Shown here: positions 34,209-40,334 of the stretch, in pieces
How the letters are laid out: every line of letters begins with the position of its first letter
How positions within the stretch are numbered: position 1 is the first letter of the stretch
NCBI GenBank assembly: GCA_030066295.1
Contig: JASJBX010000038.1
Span: 1-40,334 of the forward strand
Direction of reading: 5' to 3'
DNA: 40,334 nt
DNA from: Crocosphaera sp.
Lineage (GTDB): Bacteria; Cyanobacteriota; Cyanobacteriia; Cyanobacteriales; Microcystaceae
Position numbers and translations under genes: made by a program
Notes under the pieces: model-generated
The model's database searches: none
Told to the model about the DNA's origin: nothing
What the model saw: only the letters and a program-made list of their open reading frames with translations

Positions 34209-37200
34209 ATGATGGATCAATCATTAACCCCCAAAGTATCTGCTTTACGAAAAACCCCCATAGCCATTATTGGGATGTCGGCTTTATTTGCCAAGGCCAA
34301 AAATTTACAAGAATATTGGGAAAACATTCTCGGCAAAATTAACGGGATCACAGAAGTTCCAGAAACAGCTTGGAAAATTGAAGACTATTACGATCCCGAC
34401 CCCAAAGCCCCCGATAAAACCTATGCCAAATGGGGTGGCTTTATCCCTAAAATTGATTTTGATCCCCTAGAATTTGGACTGCCCCCTGGTACCTTACAAG
34501 CTCTCGACGCAGCTAATTTATTATCCTTAGTCATGGCGAAACAGGCGTTAGATGATGCCGGCTATGGCAAAGATAGACAATTTAACCGAGAAACCACAGG
34601 GGTTATTTTAGGGGGAAGCGGACTGTGGAAAAGTATCACCCCCTTAACCAGTCGCTTACAGTATCCAGTCTGGGAAAAAGTTCTCAAAAAGAGCGGTTTG
34701 CCCCAAGAACAAATCGATACCATTATCGAAAACATGAAGGCTGCCTATGTGCCTTGGGAAGAAAACTCCTTCCCTGGAATGTTACCCAATGTAGTCGCTG
34801 GACGCATCACCAACCGCTTTGACTTGGGCGGGACTAATTGTGTCGTGGATGCTGCTTGTGCCAGTTCCCTCAGTGCTTTAAAAATGGCGGTCAGTGAACT
34901 GATCGAGGGGCGATGCGACATGATGTTAACGGGGGGGTTTGATACGGATAACTCCATCCTCAACTATATGTGCTTTAGTAAAACCCCGGCCTTTTCCAAA
35001 AAAGATTGTCTGAACCCCTTCGATGCCACTTCCGATGGGATGATGGTGGGAGAAGGACTAGGAATGTTGGTGATTAAGCGTCTGGCGGACGCAGAACGAG
35101 ACGGCGATCGCATTTATGCCGTGATCAAAGGCATTGGCACCGCCAGTGATGGCCGTTACAAGAGCATTTATGCACCCCGTCCCGAAGGGCAGTCCAGGGC
35201 GTTACGACGGGCCTATGAAGAAGCCGGTTTTTCTCCGACTACGTTGGGATTAGTAGAAGCCCACGGTACCGGAACCCCAGCCGGAGATTTCTGCGAGTTT
35301 ACGGCGTTAAATCAAGTGTTGACCGAAAATGAGGCCGACAAACAAAAAATTGCTCTGGGCAGTGTTAAATCTCAAATCGGTCACACCAAAGCCGCCGCCG
35401 GTTCAGCCAGTTTAATTAAAGCAACCCTGGCCTTACACCATAAAATCCTACCCCCCACCATTAACGTCACCGAACCCAATCCCAAATTTAACATCGAAGA
35501 ATCGGCGTTTTATTTGAATACCGAAACCCGTCCTTGGTTACAACGGGGAGATACCCCCAGACGGGCAGGGGTCAGTTCCTTTGGTTTTGGTGGAACGGAC
35601 TATCATGTGGTTCTCGAAGAATATACCCCGAACCCTCCTCAACATCGGGTTCATCAGCGACCTCAATCAATTTTACTCTGGGCCGACAATCCTGAACAAT
35701 TGAGTCAAATTTGTCAAACCAGTCTCGATCAATTGCAATCTCAAGAGGGAGCGCACCATTACAACCATCTGCAAAACCAGAGTAAAGCAGCCGTTATTCC
35801 CCAAACTTCAGCCAGAGTCGGCTTTGTGGCCACGTCCTTAGAGGAGGCACAAAAACTGCTCAAAGCAGCCCTCAAACAACTGCAAAGCCAACCCGATGCA
35901 GAAAACTGGGAGCATCCTCACGGGATTTATTACCGCAAAACCGGCTTATCTCTGGAGGGGAAAGTCGTGGCCTTGTTCCCCGGACAAGGGTCCCAATACC
36001 TCAATATGGGTCGAGAAATCGCCCTCAACTTCCCCGAGGTGCAACAGACTTATCAAGCGATCGATAACCTGATGGTTAACGATAGCCGTCCCCCGTTGTC
36101 GGAGATGTTGTTCCCCATTCCAAGGTTTACAGAAGCCGACAGGGAACAACAAACTGCCCGCTTACGGCAGACAGAAAATGCTCAACCTGCCATCGGTGCC
36201 TTAAGTGCGGGACTATACAAACTTCTACACAAAGCTGGCTTTAAACCCGATTTTGTGGCCGGTCATAGCTTTGGAGAATTAACGGCTTTATGGGCTGGCG
36301 GAGTGTTAAGTGAGGAGGATTATTATTATCTCATCAAAGCCAGGGGAGAAGCCATGGCTACCCCCACTGGGGCTGATGATTGTGATGGGGGGGCAATGTT
36401 AGCCGTCAGCGGCAACGTGGCCACTGTCGAACAACTGATCAAAGGGATGAGTAAGGTTCAGGTGGCCAACTATAACACCCCGGAACAAGTGGTGCTTTCC
36501 GGATCAAAACCTGAAATTGCCACGTTAGAAAAGGTGTTGAGCAAACAGGGGTATAAGGTGACTCCTTTACCGGTGTCCTCTGCCTTTCATACCCCGTTTG
36601 TGCTTCACGCCAGTCAACCGTTTGCTGAAGCCCTCGATCGCGTCACGTTTAACCCCGCCAAGATTCCCGTCTATGGCAACATGACAGGCAATGCTTACCC
36701 GCAAGAGCCTGGAGCCATGCGAACACTGCTAGAAGCCCATATGCTCAACGCTGTTCAATTTGTCCAAGAGATCGAAAATCTCTACGCTCAAGGGGGATAT
36801 TGTTTTGTGGAAATTGGACCCCGGCAAATTTTAACCAATCTGGTTAAACAAACCCTCGGCGATCGCCCTCATCTGGCGGTTGCTCTTAACCCCAGTCGGC
36901 AAAAGGATAGCGATGTCCAATTAAGTCAAGGGGTAATGCAGCTAAGGGTGATGGGTTTAGGATTAACGGATTTAGAACCTTCTGTTCCGGAAGAAAGCCC
37001 GAAATCTGGCAAACGCAAAGCCATGACCATTCAGTTGAATGCCACTAACTACATTAGCCCCAAAACCAAGGCGTTAATGGAGTCTGCCCTGGAGTCTTCT
37101 GTGACAGAAGTCTCTATCCAAGAGCCTTTGGTGTCATCTCCCCAGGTGCCAGTTGAAAAAGTCTCTATCCAAGAGCCTTCGGTGTCATCTCCCCAGGTGC

Positions 37201-38141
37201 CAGTTGAAAAAGTCTCTATCCAAGAGCCTTTGGTGTCATCTCCCCAGGTGCCAGTTGAAAAAGTCTCTATCCAAGAGCCTTTGGTGTCATCTCCCCAGGT
37301 GCCAGTAACTGAGTCCATTCCTGTTTTCGATAGGGTTGAGGCGCCTTGCTCCCTGACCGAAGTTACCCAACCCACTGATTCCCAATCCGATTATCAAATT
37401 ATTGTTTCTGAAGATCAAATTGTCGCCATGAATAACTCTGCTCTTACCCTCATTAGCCAACTGTTCCAACAATTCTATCAATACCAACAACAAGGACCGC
37501 TCAAGGTTCATGAAGCATATCTAAAAGGTCAAACGGAAAGTTTTCAAGCGTTCTTACAATTACTTCAACAACAAATTGAACCCGGAACTCCCACGGAACA
37601 AAAGGTTCAAGCCCCTGAAATTCCTGTGATGGCAGCCCCTCAACCGCCTGCTCCGGTTGTTGCTGAACCCCCTGTGATGGCAGCCCCTCAACCGCCTGCT
37701 CCAGTTGTTGCTGAACCCCCTGTGATGGCAGCCCCTCAACCGCCTGCTCCAGTTGTTGCTGAACCCCAAGCTGAACCGGTTCACATCTCTCCCATTGCCA
37801 ACTATTTAGAACCCCGTAATATCGATCCGGTTCCTGCACCTACGGTTGCTGAAGCCTCTTCTTCTCAAGCTGTTGAGGATAATGGCATGAGTCAAGCCTT
37901 GTTAGAGGTGGTGAGCGATAAAACCGGCTATCCTGCGGAAATGTTGGAATTAGATATGGACTTAGAAGCAGATTTAGGCATTGACTCCATCAAGCGTGTG
38001 GAAATCATGGGAACCCTGATGGAATCCTTCCCTCAGTTACCCAAGCTTAGCCCCGAAGCGTTAGGAGAGCAACGAACCCTCGCCCAAATCGTTGAATATT
38101 TGCAAGGGCAAATGATAACCACAGAAAAAAAAATAGCTTAG
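34209..38141 (+). CDS. PfaA/HglE-type iterative PKS: KS-AT-ACP
   Basis: About 1310 aa. The KS (about 15-475) belongs to the PUFA-synthase/heterocyst-glycolipid branch: DAACASSL (Cys217), APRPEGQ, EAHGTGTPAGD, QIGHTKAAAG. The malonyl-type AT has FPGQGSQYLNMG, GHSFGEL (Ser687) and SSAFHTPF. A Pro/Ser-rich linker of about 250 residues contains two sets of exact tandem repeats. It is followed by one ACP with DLEADLGIDSIKRVEI (Ser1260), the PfaA signature. No KR is attached; its two halves follow in the next genes. Such synthases build long hydroxy-acyl or polyunsaturated chains. The frame reaches a TTG at 34161, but the first 16 residues precede the conserved start, so ATG 34209 (or 34212) is preferred. 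A role in heterocyst glycolipid is not implied. Confidence 0.9.
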   Translation: MMDQSLTPKVSALRKTPIAIIGMSALFAKAKNLQEYWENILGKINGITEVPETAWKIEDYYDPDPKAPDKTYAKWGGFIPKIDFDPLEFGLPPGTLQALDAANLLSLVMAKQALDDAGYGKDRQFNRETTGVILGGSGLWKSITPLTSRLQYPVWEKVLKKSGLPQEQIDTIIENMKAAYVPWEENSFPGMLPNVVAGRITNRFDLGGTNCVVDAACASSLSALKMAVSELIEGRCDMMLTGGFDTDNSILNYMCFSKTPAFSKKDCLNPFDATSDGMMVGEGLGMLVIKRLADAERDGDRIYAVIKGIGTASDGRYKSIYAPRPEGQSRALRRAYEEAGFSPTTLGLVEAHGTGTPAGDFCEFTALNQVLTENEADKQKIALGSVKSQIGHTKAAAGSASLIKATLALHHKILPPTINVTEPNPKFNIEESAFYLNTETRPWLQRGDTPRRAGVSSFGFGGTDYHVVLEEYTPNPPQHRVHQRPQSILLWADNPEQLSQICQTSLDQLQSQEGAHHYNHLQNQSKAAVIPQTSARVGFVATSLEEAQKLLKAALKQLQSQPDAENWEHPHGIYYRKTGLSLEGKVVALFPGQGSQYLNMGREIALNFPEVQQTYQAIDNLMVNDSRPPLSEMLFPIPRFTEADREQQTARLRQTENAQPAIGALSAGLYKLLHKAGFKPDFVAGHSFGELTALWAGGVLSEEDYYYLIKARGEAMATPTGADDCDGGAMLAVSGNVATVEQLIKGMSKVQVANYNTPEQVVLSGSKPEIATLEKVLSKQGYKVTPLPVSSAFHTPFVLHASQPFAEALDRVTFNPAKIPVYGNMTGNAYPQEPGAMRTLLEAHMLNAVQFVQEIENLYAQGGYCFVEIGPRQILTNLVKQTLGDRPHLAVALNPSRQKDSDVQLSQGVMQLRVMGLGLTDLEPSVPEESPKSGKRKAMTIQLNATNYISPKTKALMESALESSVTEVSIQEPLVSSPQVPVEKVSIQEPSVSSPQVPVEKVSIQEPLVSSPQVPVEKVSIQEPLVSSPQVPVTESIPVFDRVEAPCSLTEVTQPTDSQSDYQIIVSEDQIVAMNNSALTLISQLFQQFYQYQQQGPLKVHEAYLKGQTESFQAFLQLLQQQIEPGTPTEQKVQAPEIPVMAAPQPPAPVVAEPPVMAAPQPPAPVVAEPPVMAAPQPPAPVVAEPQAEPVHISPIANYLEPRNIDPVPAPTVAEASSSQAVEDNGMSQALLEVVSDKTGYPAEMLELDMDLEADLGIDSIKRVEIMGTLMESFPQLPKLSPEALGEQRTLAQIVEYLQGQMITTEKKIA
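37110..37307 (+). repeat. Four in-frame 51-bp tandem repeats in the PKS linker
   Basis: The 17-residue unit VSIQEPLVSSPQVPVEK occurs four times, the last one incomplete. The copies are almost identical in DNA; one has Ser for Leu. They lie in the AT-to-ACP linker and would form an extended flexible spacer. The near-identity suggests recent slippage expansion. Confidence 0.95.
37623..37766 (+). repeat. Three in-frame 48-bp tandem repeats in the PKS linker
   Basis: The 16-residue unit PVMAAPQPPAPVVAEP occurs three times with a single silent base change. It lies just upstream of the ACP, in the same linker as the 51-bp set but unrelated to it in sequence. Ala/Pro-rich tethers of this kind separate mobile carrier domains. 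Confidence 0.95.
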
Positions 38142-38147
38142 AAGTCA

Positions 38148-38186
38148 AACGTCCAACCCCACGTTATCACGGTGAGATTGGACGTT
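38148..38186 (+). promoter_or_regulatory. Stem-loop just before the KR-half start codon
   Basis: AACGTCCAA (38148-38156) and TTGGACGTT (38178-38186) are exact reverse complements around a 21-base loop. They lie in the 50-base gap between the PKS stop and the next ATG (38192). The start has no clear ribosome site, so this stem may limit translation or act as a processing site. Confidence 0.45.
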
Positions 38187-38191
38187 ACGAA

Positions 38192-38908
38192 ATGAAGTTA
38201 ATTCCTCTACCTGCTCCTGATTTTTGGGATTTCTCTCCCAATGCTTGTAAGACTTGTTTATTGACCGATGATGGTTCGGCTAACACCACCCACGTCGCTC
38301 AAGCTTTAATCAACCAAGGATGGCGGGTAGGGGTTCTCAGTTTCCCTGACTTTTTAGTTCCCTGTCGTCCCTCTCTTCCTTCCACAGTTGAACGGTTTAC
38401 CCTCACCCATCTCTGTGAAGAACATTTACAGCAACAAGTCGATAAAATTCTGGAAACTTTCGGACTCATCGGCACGTTTATCCATTTACACCCCCTGAAT
38501 AAGTCCCTTCCTCACCAGGGAAACACCAGGGTTAACCCCCATAAAGCCATTGTGAAACAGGTGTTTTTCTTGGCTAAATATTTGAAAGGGTCTCTTAATC
38601 AAGCTGCTGATCAAGGACGGGCTTGTTTTATCACGTTAGCTCATTTAGATGGCGCGTTTGGCCTGAGGGGGAACCACGAGTTTAGTCCTATCAGTGGGGG
38701 ATTATTTGGATTGACTAAAACTTTAAATCTGGAGTGGCCATCCGTATTTTGTCGTTCTATTGATATCAGTCCCGATCTGGAGGAGGAGACAACGGCTCAA
38801 ATTATTTTAGCAGAATTGCATGATCCCAATGGGCTGATTCAAGAAGTGGGTTATACCCGTGAAAGTCGAGTTACATTAGATTGTGAGTTAACACCGTTAA
38901 CAATTTAA
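38192..38908 (+). CDS. Stand-alone structural half of a HglE/PfaA-type ketoreductase
   Basis: The protein is 238 aa. It opens CLLTDDGSANTTHVAQALIN and then GWRVGVLSFP, the non-catalytic Rossmann half of KR domains in PUFA and heterocyst-glycolipid synthases. It ends with FGLRGNHEFSPISGGLFGLTK and then LNLEWPSVFCRSIDIS, also from that half. The NADPH loop and catalytic Ser/Tyr are absent; they occur in the next gene. In PfaA-type enzymes both halves are in one polypeptide, so here the domain appears split between two proteins that would have to assemble. Alternatively the gene is the remnant of a broken synthase, but the frame is intact and begins cleanly with ATG. A terminator-like hairpin follows it. 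Confidence 0.8.
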   Translation: MKLIPLPAPDFWDFSPNACKTCLLTDDGSANTTHVAQALINQGWRVGVLSFPDFLVPCRPSLPSTVERFTLTHLCEEHLQQQVDKILETFGLIGTFIHLHPLNKSLPHQGNTRVNPHKAIVKQVFFLAKYLKGSLNQAADQGRACFITLAHLDGAFGLRGNHEFSPISGGLFGLTKTLNLEWPSVFCRSIDISPDLEEETTAQIILAELHDPNGLIQEVGYTRESRVTLDCELTPLTI

Positions 38909-38915
38909 TGGTAAG

Positions 38916-38962
38916 GGAGTTTAGGATTTTTGTCTTTCCTAAACTCCTAATTAACTTTTTTT
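38916..38962 (+). terminator. Terminator-like hairpin between the two KR genes
   Basis: A perfect 11-bp stem, GGAGTTTAGGA (38916-38926) with TCCTAAACTCC (38937-38947), is followed eight bases later by seven Ts (38956-38962). It sits in the 124-base gap between the KR structural half and the KR-DH gene. The offset of the T-run makes termination possibly partial. Confidence 0.6.
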
Positions 38963-39032
38963 GGGTAGCCTTTTGTGGAATTGACGATCTATTTTTTCAT
39001 TAATGCACACTATTTGTTAACTAACTGATCCC

Positions 39033-40334
39033 ATGATTACTAATACTAACCTTAATTCATCTTCTGTGGTTCTCGTGAGCGGAGGCGGCAGAGGAATTAC
39101 AGCCCAATGTATCATTTATTTAGCTCAACAGTATCAGTGTAAGTTTATTTTATTGGGTCGTTCTGAAATTTTAGAAACAGAACCCGAGTGGAGTGTCGGT
39201 TGTACTGATGAGTCGGAGTTAAAGAAGCGCATTATGCAGCATTTAATGGCTCAAAAAGATAAACCTACCCCGGTAAAAGTTCAAAAGATTTACAAACAGT
39301 TATGTCAGAGTCGGGAGGTGTATCAGACTTTAGCTGATATTAAAAAAGCGGGAGGAAAAGCGGAGTATTGCAGCGTCGATGTTACGGATAATCTAGCGTT
39401 GAAAACTGCTTTGACTCCTATTATTCAACGATTGGGCAAGGTAACGGGTATTATTCATGGTGCCGGAACCTTAGCGGATAAGTTCATTGAAAATAAAACA
39501 GAACAGGATTTTTATCGGGTTTATGATGTTAAAGTCGAAGGGTTAAATAGTTTACTGGCTAATATAGAGTTTTCTGACTTAAAGTTCATTGCTTTATTTT
39601 CTTCTTTTGTTTCTTTTTATGGCAATGTTGGTCAATCTGATTACTCGTTAGCTAATGATATTCTCAACAAATATGCTTATTTACTTCGTCAACAACATCC
39701 CCATTGTAAGGTGGTTTCTATCGGTTGGGGTCCGTGGGATGGGGGAATGGTTACTCCTCAACTTAAGGAGTTATTTGAAAAACAGAATATCAAGGTAATT
39801 CCTCAATCGGTTGGGGCGCAAATGTTGACAGAAGAATTGATGGAAAGTCAAGCAAATGCTGCTCAAATTATTATCATGAGTAATCCCATTTCTCCTACGC
39901 CTATTTTGGTAACGTCTGAGAAGAAAAGTTATCGGTTATACCGTCGTTTAACCTTGCCTAATAATGCTTTTGTTTATGATCATGTTATCGGCGGAAATGC
40001 TGTTTTACCTGCAATGTGTGCTTTAGGTTGGATTACTAATAGTTGTGAACAATTATATCCGGGTTATCATTTTTCAAGTTGTGATGAGTATAAAGTTCTT
40101 AAAGGCATTGTTTTTGATCAAGGATTAGCTAATCTCTATTGCCTCGATTTAACTGAAGTGGAAAAATCTGAAGAAGAAATTACGTTTGAATCGTTAATTT
40201 GGAGTGAAACCTCGAAAAGTATTCCGATGTATCATTATCGTACTTTGGTTAAACTGAAAAAGGACTTAAATACTGCTAATTTAATGAGTGCTGAGGATCT
40301 GAATATTACGAGTAAATCTCTTGATTTGTCCCCC
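39033..40334 (+). CDS. KR-DH protein of the HglE/PfaA type, 3' end off-window
   Basis: The reading frame is open from ATG 39033 to the window edge: 434 codons with no stop. Residues 10-290 are a catalytic KR: VVLVSGGGRGIT (NADPH loop), GIIHGAGTLADKFIENKT, LFSSFVSFYGNVGQSDYSLAN with catalytic Ser and Tyr, and SIGWGPWDGGMV. From about 305 a hot-dog dehydratase-like domain begins, with VYDHVIGGNAVLPAMCALGW, where His is the expected catalytic residue. It should complete the reduction and dehydration steps for chains held on the HglE-type PKS. It needs the separately encoded KR structural half or replaces it. No ribosome site is obvious before the ATG. Further domains may follow beyond the edge. 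Confidence 0.88.
   Translation, partial: MITNTNLNSSSVVLVSGGGRGITAQCIIYLAQQYQCKFILLGRSEILETEPEWSVGCTDESELKKRIMQHLMAQKDKPTPVKVQKIYKQLCQSREVYQTLADIKKAGGKAEYCSVDVTDNLALKTALTPIIQRLGKVTGIIHGAGTLADKFIENKTEQDFYRVYDVKVEGLNSLLANIEFSDLKFIALFSSFVSFYGNVGQSDYSLANDILNKYAYLLRQQHPHCKVVSIGWGPWDGGMVTPQLKELFEKQNIKVIPQSVGAQMLTEELMESQANAAQIIIMSNPISPTPILVTSEKKSYRLYRRLTLPNNAFVYDHVIGGNAVLPAMCALGWITNSCEQLYPGYHFSSCDEYKVLKGIVFDQGLANLYCLDLTEVEKSEEEITFESLIWSETSKSIPMYHYRTLVKLKKDLNTANLMSAEDLNITSKSLDLSP

Noticed and set aside
37110-37766. Regular repeats that could suggest a CRISPR array or satellite
   Set aside because: The repeats are contiguous, without spacers, keep the reading frame and encode Pro-rich linker peptides inside the PKS.
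37049-37839. Long open frames on the minus strand opposite the PKS linker
   Set aside because: They are antisense shadows of the repeated linker and encode low-complexity repeats with no recognisable family.
34209-40334. Heterocyst glycolipid synthesis and hence a heterocyst-forming host
   Set aside because: KS branch similarity alone does not show this. Related synthases occur in non-heterocystous cyanobacteria, and the neighbouring genes differ from the heterocyst locus as I know it.

Overview
The window reads as chromosome of a unicellular cyanobacterium, closest in feel to the Crocosphaera/Cyanothece group. The reasons are low GC, scattered GCGATCGC (HIP1-type) octamers, a lumenal pentapeptide-repeat protein, and PKS modules with cyanobacterial-style docking tails. 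This assignment is an inference from composition and family content.

Left third (1-14013). A 5'-truncated class A beta-lactamase-like serine hydrolase, a YraN-family protein and a pentapeptide-repeat protein come first. They are followed by a minus-strand surface-polysaccharide set: Wzx-type flippase, family-4 glycosyltransferase, UDP-glucuronate 4-epimerase-like enzyme, Wzy/O-antigen-ligase-like polymerase and sulfotransferase. An IS200/IS605-like relic sits between the last two and appears to supply the polymerase's final codons. A 160-bp tandem duplication then precedes a 1578-aa secreted protein (G8, beta-helix, PKD, cadherin-like and RTX regions). A PIN-TRAM protein converges on it.

Middle (14207-16468). 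Three plus-strand, ordinary-looking genes: HemW, a flavin reductase-domain protein and a MIF-family tautomerase.

Right half (16618-40334). This is the biosynthetic region. Reading leftward from about 31.8 kb: a free acyl carrier protein, a flavin-dependent halogenase, PKS 1 (KS-AT-KR-ACP), PKS 2 (KS-AT-ACP-C-ACP-ACP) and an NRPS protein (A-C, predicted serine, no carrier of its own). A PAS-AraC regulator lies just upstream on the same strand. Reading rightward from 34.2 kb: a PfaA/HglE-type iterative synthase (KS-AT-ACP), a lone structural half of a ketoreductase, and a KR-DH protein cut by the window edge. The simplest model is a halogenated long-chain or hydroxylated polyketide joined to serine. 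Carrier domains would be used in trans, and there is no thioesterase or reductase release domain in view. The arrangement matches no pathway I can name. Several strong palindromes and repeats occupy the gaps around the carrier, halogenase, regulator and HglE-type genes.

No rRNA, tRNA or CRISPR array was seen. All domain calls were made by eye from motifs; no database search was run.
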